From NCBI GenBank assembly GCA_007922195.1, contig ML681995.1, positions 658,314 through 722,313 of the forward strand: a DNA stretch of 64,000 nucleotides, in the 5' to 3' direction. The notes under the pieces were generated by a model that saw only the letters and a program-made list of their open reading frames with translations, searched no databases and was not told the DNA's origin. Numbering within the stretch: the first letter of the stretch is position 1; each line of letters begins with the position of its first letter. A program made the translations under genes and the position numbers. This document shows, in pieces, positions 33,774-44,689 of the stretch. The stretch is from Podocnemis expansa (lineage: Eukaryota; Chordata; Testudines; Podocnemididae).

Positions 33774-34479
33774 TTTTTTTTCCTGGGCACCTGTATGGTA
33801 GGGGGTTGTTTGCAAATTGTTTTGCATCTGTTGTGTTTCAAAAGCTTCTGTAGTCACTTCAATAAGCAGGAAAAAAAATCAAGATGAGACTGGATGTAAT
33901 AAGCCATTCAGGAGGACACTGCCAAACTAATTTTGCTTTCTGCATTCTATGGATTATGTGCACAACTAGTGTAGATTGGGGGAACTCCATTAGTGATGAT
34001 GTGCCTTATAATTTTTTAAAGGGTGTTAGGAAAGTTTGAACTCAGACTGACCTATTGACAGCCTGGCAAAATTTATCTGTGTAATCTGGAAATTCATACA
34101 CCCTGCCTTAGCCCCTGACCATCTCCCTTCCAATGAAAATTTCATCACCCAGAACTAACACTGAAAATTCACCTATGGTAACATCACTAGAAAGTCCATT
34201 TAGGACTTTATAAGTCAAATCCAAGGGTTTAAACTGCATGTGGTAACCAACAGAAAGCCAGTGCCTGTCATGGTGTTCTAGTGTAATACATTTCTAGAGG
34301 GGATCCATCACTTTATCCTCATCATCATCCACACTGCCTTGAGTATGACTGTTGTTCATGGACTGTCCACTTCAAATTATCTGTGGTTCTGCTTATGGCT
34401 GATAAGGCCTGTCCTGGAGCCACAGACTCTTCCAGATAAGTATTTGCTAGCAGGGCAAGTGAACCTTGGGTATAGGTTT
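33770..34479. other. No gene recognised
   Basis: Unassigned sequence upstream of the LINE relic. Confidence 0.5.
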
Positions 34480-35880
34480 CAGTCATAGCATGCTTTGCGT
34501 CACTTCCATTTTTCTGTTACATGGTTGCTTTTCATCTTGAAGTGCTGCGTTCCCAGCCTCAAGCAGTTTCTCCATTGTGGTTGGTTCTTGGTTATACATC
34601 CCCACAGTTTGATGTCAGTGTTGCATTTCCTTCTATTAGCCTTGAGGACATCCCTGTAGCACTTTTTCTGCCATCCTCTGAAGCATTTGTTTTGACTGAG
34701 TTGAGAGCAGAAGACTTGTTTTGGCAGTCAGGATTCACACAACCAGACAAAAAGGCCTGCCTAGTGATGTTGAGGATAAATAATCACCTCCTAGATGTTT
34801 ATAGTGTTGCTTTGCAAAAGGATGTTAATAATGTGTCTATTACCCCCATTGATCTGGAGAATCATGCATATTGCATTAAATGATCTAAAGATGTCTCCTA
34901 TATGGTGTCCATATTTCAGCCCTATACGGTAGAGTGGGGCTCAGGACAGGTTTACTAGATTTTGTGACATCCGAACCAAAACCAACCTTCAAACACCATT
35001 TTTCTCAGATGACCAAAAGCTCGGCTTGCACATTTGAGCCTAGTACTGGATTTCTTCATTAATACCAGCTGTCTGTGAGAGATGGCTTCCAAGATATGGG
35101 AAGTGTGCAGCATTCTTTAAAGGATTATTATGGATCCGCATTGCTGGTGCTGGGAATTGTGCAGTAGGAGCTTGTTGATAGAGGGCTTTTGTCTTTTGAC
35201 TGTTAAGTGTCATTCCCATTTTTCACAATGTGTCAGCAAATATTTTGATGATCACCTGAAGGTTTATTTCTGAGTGAGCACACATTGCAGTGTTGTTAGC
35301 ATATGGAAGTTAAAGATGTTTTCATTTAGAAGCAGCCAAGTTTGAATAACTTGCCATCTATTCAGTAGATTAGCTACACTTCTATCAGACTTGTCAGTGA
35401 TCAAATGCAGCACTGCAGCAATGAAAATGAAGAGCATCTGAGAAATGACATAGCTCTGCTAGATATCTGTTTTAACCCTAAAAGGAGCCTTATTAAAGGA
35501 ATTACAGAGGATCCACTTGCATGTCATTATGAAAGAGGTGAGGAATGGTGACAAATTTTGGTGAACATTCATGCTTTAGAAGGATTTTTCACAACACTTG
35601 CCTGTTAATGGAGTCAAAGACTTTTGTGAGGTTGCCAAATATAGTGGCCTGTGATATGCTCTAAATTTTTCCTGCAGCTGTTGAGTAGTGAAAATCACAT
35701 CAGTAGTGCTTCCAGGAAGTCTAAACTCACACTGAGATGGAAGAATGTCTTCAGCAAGAGGAAGAAGGCTGTTCAGGAGAAATTTTGTGAACTCTTAAAA
35801 AGCATGTGCTGATCGTGATTTCTTGTATAGCTTCACACAGAATTTTGAAATGATCTAATCTTGAGGTGACAAAAGTGAGG
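34480..35880 (-). pseudogene. Decayed LINE reverse transcriptase
   Basis: Read on the minus strand from 35.9 kb down, fragments match a non-LTR reverse transcriptase. LPSQCEFRLPGSTTDVIFTT followed by QQLQEKFRAYHRPLYLA (about 35.76-35.65 kb) is the motif before the first catalytic Asp region. PYLGSHLSQTAGINEEIQ (about 35.10 kb) lies after the catalytic box. AEIWTPYRRH (about 34.9 kb) and QKKCYRDVLKANRRKCN with QWRNC (about 34.66-34.54 kb) are C-terminal. Pieces lie in different frames with many stops. The layout resembles RTE-related or similar vertebrate LINEs, but the clade is not certain. No 3' tail was identified. Confidence 0.65.
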
Positions 35881-36417
35881 ACGGCAAGTGAGGGCCACAG
35901 CAGAAAGAAAAAAGTTGAAATTTTAGAGAGAGTTTTGGGGAGTGGTAGTGAGGGGAGAAGTACTTCTGCCCATTGCTGCTAGCTGATCATGTGGTAGAAG
36001 CTGGGAATCTAAGCAGACCTCTAAACTACAGATGTGAGTAGAAAAAGGTGAATATATTCAATGAGGTGGACAAATTACGTTATTTGTACGATATCTTCCA
36101 GCTGCTTCTCCCATCCCACCTCAGTCAGTGAGCTCTCCCTCCTCCAAAGTTGTCAATACACATGATACCTCCAGAGCTTAACGGTCTCTGTGTATATATA
36201 GGACACTTATTATGCATGCGTGTTCCTGTTTCTCTCCATATGGTATTTATCCCAGAACACTGTATAGTAAAAATAATAGCACATAATAAACAACTTCCAT
36301 TTAAACAAACTTTCCATCTGGAATAAATAGTGCTTTAATGCATATGCTTATATACCCTTCATCAGTGACCACTGATGAAATATTGGGCTGTTTATTGGGA
36401 AACACCCTCTCTTAACT
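35881..36417. other. No feature recognised
   Basis: Unassigned spacer between the LINE relic and the PLE hairpin. Confidence 0.5.
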
Positions 36418-36600
36418 AACAAGAGTCCTGTGGTACCTTACAGACTAACAGATTTTTTCAGGCATAAGCTTTCATGGGCTCTAACCCACTTCGGCAGCTG
36501 TTGGAGCCCATGAAAGGTTATGCCTGAAGAAGTTGGTTAGTCTTTAAGGTGCCATAGAACTCTTGTTGTTTTTGCTGTACACAGACTAACATGGCTACCT
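36418..36600. mobile_element. PLE terminal sequences in inverted arrangement
   Basis: The left arm has AGAGTCCTGTGGTACCTTAC, AGACTAACAGA and GGCATAAGCTTTCATGGGCT. About 15-20 bases later the complement follows: AGCCCATGAAAGG, TTATGCCTGAAGAAG, TTAGTCTTTAAGGTGCCATA, GAACTCTTGTTG, extended by the leader part CAGACTAACATGGCTACCTC. No coding part lies between the arms. The inverted tails alone make a hairpin of about 75 bp per arm. Confidence 0.8.
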
Positions 36601-38385
36601 CTCTGGAAATCCTCTCTTAACTGCTGGCATAATTTACAGCAATGCTGAGCACTGGTAGCTTCTGTTGACTTCAGTGGACACAGAACTCTTAAACTGAACT
36701 GGCAAGTATGCCCTTTGTAGATAGAGATGTCTCTTCATGCAGCTCTCCCAGCTTTACAACATGGGTATGCTCCCTTGCTTTAAATATTAAATTTAGGATC
36801 ATCTTGTTAATATTGCTTTTGTCTGAGTTTATGTATAATCCACTTCAAAAGAGCACAGTGCCTAGGGATGTTTGCATGATAAGGTGCTTTATTAATGAGA
36901 TTGTGTTGTATCTATTAGAGAGCCTCGGGTGGTAACATGGGAGATGGGGGAAGGGGAGATGATAATTTACTTTCTGTTTCCAACACAAATGAATAATTAT
37001 TTTTAAAATGGTAGTTTAAATGTTAAAAGCTGATAACCCAAGCTAAAATTAGAAATAAACAAAAATACTTGGGTCAACGAAATATTAGAGATTATAGCTC
37101 TTAGACTGATTAAGCGCTTCAGTTTTGCAGAGATAAATGCCACTGGAGGCTGGGAGTATGGTTGTGGATAAAGGACTGTGTGAGGATGAGACCAATTTCC
37201 AGCACCAGAGTTGGTGCCAGAAAAATAACTTGCCTCACACCAAGTCAGAAAAAAATGACCTAGGCAACTCGTTTAATTTGATATAGTTCTGAATCCCATA
37301 GAGGCTTAGGTTTTCAGTTCTGTTGGGGGCTGGGGGAGTTTAGACAGTGCTGTTAAACATTCCCTGCAGGACTTGATTTGTGCTGGTTATACATGTCAGA
37401 TGTCACAGGGCTGTGAGTGAATGAATTGCCCTAGTTCATTTACACATTTGCACCCAGCAAGTACCCCTATTCCTCAGTTGCCTTTCTCCCACAGACTATA
37501 GGACTCCCTACTTGCCTCTTCTACCAGAAGTAGATACCAAAGGGTCATTTTCTTGATCTTTTCTCTTGAGGCTGCACAATAATCATGACCACTGCACCAC
37601 AGATCAGAGCTTTGGGTCAGGGCATGACAGGAAACAGCCTATTCTCATCCCTCCACACCAATACAACAGAACAAAGAGGTGAAACTCTCTTACCTTTGTT
37701 GCAATAATACAGGCAGTAGTCCATGAAAAATTACTTCCATAAGTTTCAGAAGGACTGGTAAGGGAACTGTGGTTGTCTGTCAGCCCTTGTGTTTAATGGA
37801 GAAGATGGCTGCAGTAGAAGTAGGCATGTTTCCTTAGTCCTGTCCTATGGCAGGTTCAGACTGCACTGCATCCCCCTTCCAACCTAAAAATATTCTGTCA
37901 CTAGTGCTCTCACTCCACTTTTGCACCTCATCTCCTATAGTTGGAGCCATCAGAGCTGATCCCCTCCATTTTTACTAACTGAGAGGATTATCTTTCTCTT
38001 GGACTCTGTGATTCCACATCCACTGTTGCATGGACTACACTGGAGGTTTGGAAATAGCACCTATGCCATAACTATTCTTGCTGTAACTGCTGTTGCTCTT
38101 AGCACCAGAAGGGAACTCTCCAGCAAATAACATCACTTTGAAAACTGCACAAAATCAGTGCTGGGTAAAAATACCAAAGGAGCCTGAATAGCATTTGTCA
38201 GGTGTATCTCTCAAACTCTTCACCACTGTGTCAGTTCCTATCTCACCTATACATAGGGTGTAGCCTGAAACTCCCTGGGACCTCTAGTTAAATGAACAGA
38301 ATCTGCTGAGTGCTGAAGACCTCTGAGAACCCAGGCCTTTCATGATTTCCAAGAAGTGACTTGGTCATTGTTCATGCTCTTGTAA
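36601..38385. other. No gene recognised
   Basis: 1.8 kb of unassigned DNA. Only a short TTGACTTCAGTGG phrase near 36.67 kb recalls old amniote repeats. Confidence 0.5.
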
Positions 38386-38800
38386 GGTATGTCTACAGTA
38401 GGGGCTTAAGTTGGCTTAAGGAGGTTTAAGTCGACTTAAGAAATGCCCTGCCCACATTTGGACGTAATAACTCTTGCCTTTAAAGTTGACTTTAAGGATG
38501 AAGTCGACTTTATTCAGTCAATTTAACACTATGTGGCCATTAAAGTTTACTTAGTAAAGTCAACTTAGTGTGGTGGGGCCATTTAAGTTGACTTTATAAA
38601 GCAACTTAAGCCAGGGGGGACCCATTTAAAGTTGACTTTATTAATTCAACTTTAAATGTGTCCCCCTGGCTTAAGGTGACTTGATAAAATTGGTCTAATG
38701 CAATGTGGCCTCATTAAATTGACTTAAAAAGGTCTACTTAAAGTCGGCTTCGAGTGGACCTTATTAAGTTGACTTCAGTGAGCCCTGTAGTGTATAGTTG
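38386..38800. mobile_element. Palindromic MITE K (GTCGAC-armed)
   Basis: The left end GGTATGTCTACAGTAGGGGC pairs with the degraded right end GCCCTGTAGTGTATAGTT. Arms are AAGTTGACTTTA, TTTAAGTCGACTTAAG and AAGTCAACTT repeats. It belongs to the arm class of I and J. No clear target duplication, in line with right-end decay. Confidence 0.8.
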
Positions 38801-39824
38801 GAGGGCTTTATTAAGCTGCTGTTGAGGTTGGTCTCTGACTTCTGCTTTATGAGTTGGGTCCATTGTAGCAGAGAGCCATAAGGAGCAACATGGTCTATTT
38901 GTTCTTACTTTTTATCTCCTTAGCCCAAGTGTCTCTCTGGAGAAAAAGGTTGTCTGCTTCCTTTCCAGCCCACCCTTCTGTGTTCCACTGGTGCCTACAG
39001 CCCCTGCCCAAATTAGGCTTTGTTTCCCGAGACACGGTAGATGACAGTGAGAATATAAAATGTAAAAAGACAAGGCAGACAAAAGATGAAAGGGAAAGAA
39101 ATGATGTGACTTTCTCAGTCACAAAGCAGGTCAATGTTTAGTGGAAGAGCCAGGAGAAGAATCTAAGTTGTCTTGCCTCAGTCCAGTGCCCCATCCTTTG
39201 GCCCGTTCTGTTTTATGACCTGTATGACCTCTCAACAGTGTCTTCCAGTTATAGGCCACTGATTCTACAAGTTGTCACACCAATATGGAGGCCTGACTGA
39301 GAACATGTTCTGCAGCCATTGTGTAACTCAAGAGAAGAATAACCTTTATGTTTTACTCATATCCATTTGCAGAGAAATCTTCAGGAGTAAAAAGTAACAA
39401 TTGTGTCATGTCAGAGGGCCACCAAAAGATTCCATTATGCATCCTTTCTTCTCCACTGAACAAAAAGTGGAAAGACATGGGTGCCTATTGTGAAGGTAAG
39501 TGGTGATAAGCATTAGACTGTATTATCAGGAGAAACACAACTGCATTCTACAAAGGACGGCAAGGGGCAATACATCTCTTAGATTAGTGGTTCCATAGAA
39601 GATGCTGTGCACAGCAGTGTCTCATATCATAGAAGCCAGGCAGATAATATATATCAGCTCTTAAATGGGATATGAAGCACTTAGAAGTCCTGATTCTATA
39701 GTCCTTATGCATACAAAACTCATATTGACTCAGATTTGCTGCAGTGGGAAGAGCATGCAATCTAGAAAAGCAACAGAAGGGTCTTCTGGAGCAACCTCAG
39801 GATATAGCATGATAAGGAAATGAC
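38801..39824. other. No gene recognised
   Basis: An open frame on either strand near 38.9-39.14 kb (about 80 codons) has no recognisable domain or splice context and is left out. The rest is unassigned. Confidence 0.5.
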
Positions 39825-40250
39825 GGCTATGTCTACACACAAAGTTTTATTTTGAAATAAGTCATTTTGAAATGACTTATTTCAAAATAAAACCCTTATT
39901 TCAAAATTACTTATTTCAAAATAAGGGAAAGCCTGCTATTGCAATGGCTGTTATTTCAAAACGGTTATTTCAAAATAAGGCCGTTTGGACATGTTGTTTC
40001 GAAACAGTTGTTTCAAAACAATGGTGTTGTTTTGAAACAACATGTCCAAACGGCGTTATTTTGAAATAACCATTTTGAAATAACAGCTGTTTCGAAATGA
40101 ATGGGGTTTAAGCTGTTTTGAAATGATGGTTCTTATTTCGAAATGACGGAGCCTGTCATTTTGAAATAAGAAAACGTCTTGTGGACCTAATCTTTTTTAT
40201 TTTGAAATAACCGGTGTTATTTCGAAATAAAAGAGATGTGTGGACATACC
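39825..40250. mobile_element. Palindromic MITE L (TTTCGAAA-armed)
   Basis: The left end GGCTATGTCTACACACAAAG and right end GATGTGTGGACATACC are inverted. Arms are TTATTTCAAAATAAG, GTTGTTTCGAAACA and TTATTTCGAAATAA repeats. TGA occurs at 39821-39823 and 40251-40253, with one extra C before the left end, so a TGA duplication is likely but offset. Length 426 bp. It ends six bases before MITE M. Confidence 0.85.
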
Positions 40251-40256
40251 TGATAG

Positions 40257-40696
40257 GGCTATGTCTACACTAGCAAATTAGTTCGAATTAAGGAACCTTA
40301 ATTAGAACTAATTTGAACCCTGTCTACACTAGGATTTGTCTAGTTTGAACTAAAATTTTTTTTAGTTCAAACTAAGCAAAGCTTAGTTCTAACTAGTTAG
40401 TTTGGCTGGTTAGTTCAAACTAACTGCTTAGTTTGAACTTATTTGCATATTTAGTTTGAACTAGTCAAATGTAGACATGCTAGTTCGAACTAAATATGTT
40501 TGAACTAACTTTTAGTTTGCATTAGCCACGCTTTTTACATTTGAACTAAAAAGTTAATTTGAACTAAAAAAAGCATGGCTAGTTCGAACTCAGAAGTTAG
40601 TTTGAACTAAAAAATGCAGTTAGTTCAAACTAAACTTCAAACTGCTTAGTTCGGACTAAGAAAGTCCAAACTAAGGTTTCAGGTGTAGACCTAGCT
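40257..40696. mobile_element. Palindromic MITE M (AGTTCGAACT-armed), TAG duplication
   Basis: The ends GGCTATGTCTACACTAGC and CAGGTGTAGACCTAGCT are flanked by TAG on both sides (40254-40256, 40697-40699). Arms are TTAGTTCGAACTAA and TTAGTTTGAACTAA repeats. The centre has AACTAGTCAAATGTAGACAT then GCTAGTTCGAACTA, a reduced version of the shared core end. Length 440 bp. Confidence 0.9.
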
Positions 40697-40699
40697 TAG

Positions 40700-41783
40700 G
40701 GTTTTAGTTTATGCTGTGGAATAAAATATTGGTTTCGCACACATCAGTGTGCAGTTTCATGTAAATTGCATGAGCCCTCACATTGTATCTGGAAGGTAGT
40801 GTGTGTCACAGCTATAGTCATACATTGGAGAAAATTCTGTTGTCCTTCAAAATGTTTTTTAAAATGAATGCAAGATCTGACAGAGAATGAAACATAGAAT
40901 TTGTCCTCCTGTGCTATGCCTAATGCTTAAAAGTGAATAATTTTCTAAATCAACAACTAGAGTATTAAAAATTAGTGAACGGATGTTACCATAAATATAT
41001 GGTTATTATTAAAACTAATTAGCATTAAGATAATGCCAGTCATGTGAGAATCCCAACACATTTTAAAAAAACATTAGCCAACCCCTCAAAACTTGAGTAA
41101 CTTGCCCCAGACTGTACCATAGCTGGGAACGAAGGAGTCCCAGTGCAAGGCTCTAACCCCAAGTCTCATTCTGCCTGAAAAATTGTGATTTAGCTGCAAT
41201 AAGTAAATGAGCTTAATGAGCTATTATTTCTGGTTGGGTTCTGAAGGGTATCTCAGGCAATGGGTTGGCAAAGGCATGGATTGTCAGAAGCTGGCTAGGT
41301 GATATCAGACAGTATTTAAAAAAAAATCAGAGAACAAACAAAATGGACTTTTCTTTTTCCTATAATTAACATACCCTTTTACCACCCATGCTTTAGGGTT
41401 GTTACTAAGTGGATTTGATGGGAGCACACACTGTCACAGCTTCATGTAAAGATGTGACTGTATTTGAAAATTTAAGGTGGGGTTTTTGAAAAGTGCTCAA
41501 CATTGTGTGATTCTACTCCCACTGAAGGTCAGTGGGAATTTCAAGGTGCTCAGTAGTCTGGCTCAGATACTGAAAGGATCACTTAAAACTCTTGTATGAG
41601 GACTGTGGACAGTAAATGTATGTCTCAGGCTTAATGGAACTTTCTACCATACGAGTAAAAGTTTCTTACTGCAGGAGCGAGAGCTTTTTTATGGAATGGT
41701 CAGAGACTAGAAACAAGTACCACCACAAACCTTACCACCTTCCACTCCATGTGCAAGGCACATTTTTGACTTGCCTTATCTAA
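40700..41783. other. No gene recognised
   Basis: Unassigned DNA. A CCCACTGAAGGTCAGTGGGA palindromic phrase near 41.52 kb is a common amniote repeat word but does not extend. Confidence 0.5.
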
Positions 41784-42050
41784 GGGCATGTATAGACAAT
41801 GAGATTTTGTGTGGCACGTCAGCCCGGGTGAAGCCTCAGCGCCTGTTTGCCATGCAGTAGCATCCGGTGTAGTTACTGTTGTGCACAATGAAGCTTCACA
41901 TGCTATCATTTCAACCAGCAGCACATCAGCCCACACTCGCAGATTTTCAGTGCCCTGCAGCAGTGTCCACACAGACTGTTACCAGGCAGCACGTTGGTGA
42001 GCTGTGAATTCACACCCTGCCACAGCACTAATTTGCTGCATAGACAAGCC
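41784..42050. mobile_element. Possible MITE Q related to O
   Basis: The left GGGCATGTATAGACAATGAG and right GCTGCATAGACAAGCC resemble the shared terminus in inverted orientation. The interior carries CAGTGTCCACACAGACTG and GGCAGCACGTTGG words. Flanking trinucleotides (TAA/TTT) do not match. The call rests on end similarity only. Confidence 0.5.
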
Positions 42051-42588
42051 TTTAAATAGCTTTACGCCTTCCAATTCTAGGTAGAGCAATACTTAATTAT
42101 CTTTCAAAATCTGTATTATAGTGCTTTTCTGGATAGGGCCAAGATCACATGAGCATCTCATTAATTGATTCATTATACCTAAAATGCTCGGCTAATACTT
42201 TTATCTTGATATCAGAAATGAAACAAAAACATTCTTTTCTTGGATGCTTCTAGCAATACACTGTTTGGGGTCCCGGGGATGCAAATACCTGGCTTCATGC
42301 CAGCATCTTAAATCATCCCTCCCTGTTACTCCCCAACAAATTATCAAATCCTAAAATGTTGAAATCACTGGCAATCATTGCCTATCACAGGGGCCTCAAG
42401 CTAATTATTAATGAATTTCTGAATTAAAGGTAATTACAGAAATCCAATCCTTTGACCTGTGCAGACCAGAGGCATTCGTGATGGCAGCACTCACTGTATT
42501 GTATTTTGGATTTGCATCTGTACACCCACAGCAGCTGTATGGTAATCTCCATACTTTAAATGAAAGTCTTTTCTTTCATCTTGCCCCA
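42051..42588. other. No feature recognised
   Basis: Unassigned sequence. Confidence 0.5.
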
Positions 42589-42715
42589 TGCTTGGTTTGT
42601 ATGTTCATTGGGACAAGGAGTGTCTCTTCATTATATATTGGTACCATGACTATCACAAGCAGCTCTGGTATTAAGCTGCTACTATAATACCACTACTAAT
42701 AAATAAACTAACCAG
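42589..42715 (+). mobile_element. Ancient LINE 3' end remnant
   Basis: CATTGGGACAAGGAGTGTCT, then GGTATTAAGCTGCTACTATA, then TACTAATAAATAAACT. The order 'GGGACAAGGA-GTGTCTCT ... GTGCTAC-AATAC-AATAAATAA' is that of the family also found at 22.6, 44.3, 59.4 and 61.9 kb. Confidence 0.45.
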
Positions 42716-43224
42716 GAGCTCACATTTTATGATTTATGTGGCTTCACCTCATTGGCTGATGATAGCTTCCAGTCTTCTATAACCAACCCATCTTTGATTT
42801 CATGCTTTGCTCAGGCCCCTGCTGAACTAATATATTGAATGGGCCAGAATCCATGTGAAGTGAACCTCCACACCTGACTGGCAAAACACAGACTATGTCA
42901 CACATCAGTGATGACTTCCCTCTGACCAGACTTGATGGTGATCTGAGGAGTCTATCCTTCATTGCTGTCACAGCTGCCAGTGGACTTGACAAGCTCCATG
43001 TCCAATAAAAAGAAGGCACATGAATGTCATTCAGTGTTGCAGAATATGCTTGCCACTTCAAAACATGAGAGAAACTAGTTATACATATAGCTATTGATGT
43101 AGCTGACTTCACTATGTTCTTCCATCATGCATCCTAATAGCTTTGTAGTCATCTGATTTGATTCAGATGCCTGCTTTTGTGTAGCTAATAGGTGTGTAAC
43201 TGCCATGGAATATTAGCTTGAAGG
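42716..43224. other. No gene recognised
   Basis: Unassigned sequence. A minus-strand frame of about 110 codons has no recognisable domain. Confidence 0.45.
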
Positions 43225-43312
43225 CTCCTTAAATCCTAATGCAGGAGAGCTCTTAAGCATGTGCTTAAATCCCATCATCTTCACTGGGATTTAAGCATAT
43301 GCTTAAAATTCA
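43225..43312. repeat. Ancient palindromic repeat, second copy
   Basis: CTCTTAAGCATGTGCTTAAA and TTTAAGCATATGCTTAAAA face each other across TCCCATCATCTTCACTGGGA. The layout is the same as at 26.7 and 55.3 kb. Confidence 0.55.
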
Positions 43313-43486
43313 GTACACACTTATGTATTTTCCTATGGAAATGGCTTCTTAAATTTGTATCCAAGTTCATAGAAATTGAAGGGTGAAATCCTGGCCCCAC
43401 TGAAGTCAATGGCAATACTTCTATTGAATTCAATGGGGCCAGAATTTCATCCAGGAATTTTAGTGATATATAAAACTTGTAGCTAG

Positions 43487-44243
43487 TGTGGCGCTGTTTT
43501 TGCCCCACTATGGTACTGAGAGGATTAAAAGGGCCTGAGAGCAGCAGCCAATGGGTTGGTGGGAGTTGGGACCAATTAAGGATCAGGTTCCCAGTATAAA
43601 AGGAATCTGCAGGGGCTGCTCAGTCAGCTGGCCTGGGCAGCCCAGGGAGATTGACTGGCTGCAGCAGCTAGCACCCTGGAGAGCTCCCAATGGGTCCCTG
43701 GGAGCTGACCAAGACCTGGTGATTCTGAGGCCACAAGGGGCAAGGTCTGGCTTGGAGAGGATGGTGGCTGTGACTTTAGGACACAGGTCAGAAAGATCTA
43801 TGATGTGACCTTGAGGTGAGGGTCAGTGTGAGACTGGAGCCTGTGGTGAAAGCGGCCCAGGAAATATGGACTGTGAGAAACTGGAGGGAGGTGGCAATGA
43901 CAGTGCTGAGATTGTGGCACTTAGGGTTCCTGGTCCCGGGCCTGGAGAAGTGGGTGGGTCTGGGGCCCTCCCATTCCCCCAGAGTGCCAGAGGTGGTTCA
44001 GTGTGTGTGGCCATTGACTCTTTTATCTAGTGGCCGGGAGTGGCAAAGAAGACTCCACCCCAGACGGGATGGACTTGCAGGAGACTTGGCCAGAGAGTTA
44101 AAGTTCCAGAAGAGGGCTCAGGAAGTGAGTTCAGTGTGGGAGTGGCAGCGCACCCAGCACCTGGTGGGGACCACTTGAGTAATTCCCCAGTAACACCTTC
44201 AGGAGGCACCCATCAGTTGGATCATGCACAGCAATCCGCTACA
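43487..44243 (+). mobile_element. Solo LTR, 757 bp (endogenous retrovirus-like)
   Basis: It starts TGTGGCGCTGTTTTTGCCCC and ends GCAATCCGCTACA, giving TG...CA boundaries, flanked by the near-duplicate pentamers GCTAG (43482-43486) and GGTAG (44244-44248). A TATA box (TATAAAA, 43595-43601) lies about 110 bp in, with CCAAT words near 43.55 and 43.57 kb. No primer-binding site or coding region adjoins either side, so this is a solo LTR left by recombination. No canonical AATAAA was seen. Reading frames inside it are chance. The retroviral class is not determined. Confidence 0.75.
43595..43601 (+). promoter_or_regulatory. TATA box of the solo LTR
   Basis: TATAAAA preceded by CCCAG, downstream of two CCAAT-like words at about 20 and 45 bp upstream. 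The placement fits an LTR U3 promoter on the plus strand. Activity cannot be judged. Confidence 0.55.
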
Positions 44244-44264
44244 GGTAGGTAAAAAGAAATGAGA

Positions 44265-44360
44265 TTTTTGTTCTTTGTACAATGCCAAGTACAATGGGGT
44301 CCTAGTCTATGACTGAGGCTGCTGAGTGCTACTTTAATACAAAGAATTAATAATTTTCAA
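44265..44360 (+). mobile_element. Ancient LINE 3' end remnant
   Basis: TGTACAATGCCAAGTACAAT then GGGGTCCTAGTCTATGACTG and GAGTGCTACTTTAATACAAA, ending in GAATTAATAA. It matches the family consensus order seen at 59.4 kb. Confidence 0.5.
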
Positions 44361-44689
44361 GAGACATGTAGGGCCTTCAATTTTGTTTGTCTATTTTTTT
44401 AATCTTCCAAGACTCAAGCAACATCTTCATTCTGAAACTAAATATAGTAATTCTGAGTTTCTGTTCAAAATGAGACAAAGTCCATTACAATTTTTGTTCA
44501 CAGAAAGCCTAAGCAAGGGATAGCAGGGACCCATCATGTCTGAGCTGGTGAGCCAGCAGGAAATGCAAATCTTACATAGCTGTTGATATTAGAGATTACA
44601 ATTCTATTGTAGGACCAAATAGCTGCAACCCATCAAAAACGATGGGGGAAAATCAAACAGAATTTATGAAAATTTATGCAGGGGAAGGA
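44361..44689. other. No feature recognised
   Basis: Unassigned spacer. Confidence 0.5.

Noticed and set aside
38890..39141. Open frames of about 80 codons on both strands of the same segment
   Set aside because: No recognisable domain, and overlap on both strands suggests chance.
42777..43112. A 111-codon minus-strand frame
   Set aside because: No recognisable domain; unsupported by neighbouring sequence.
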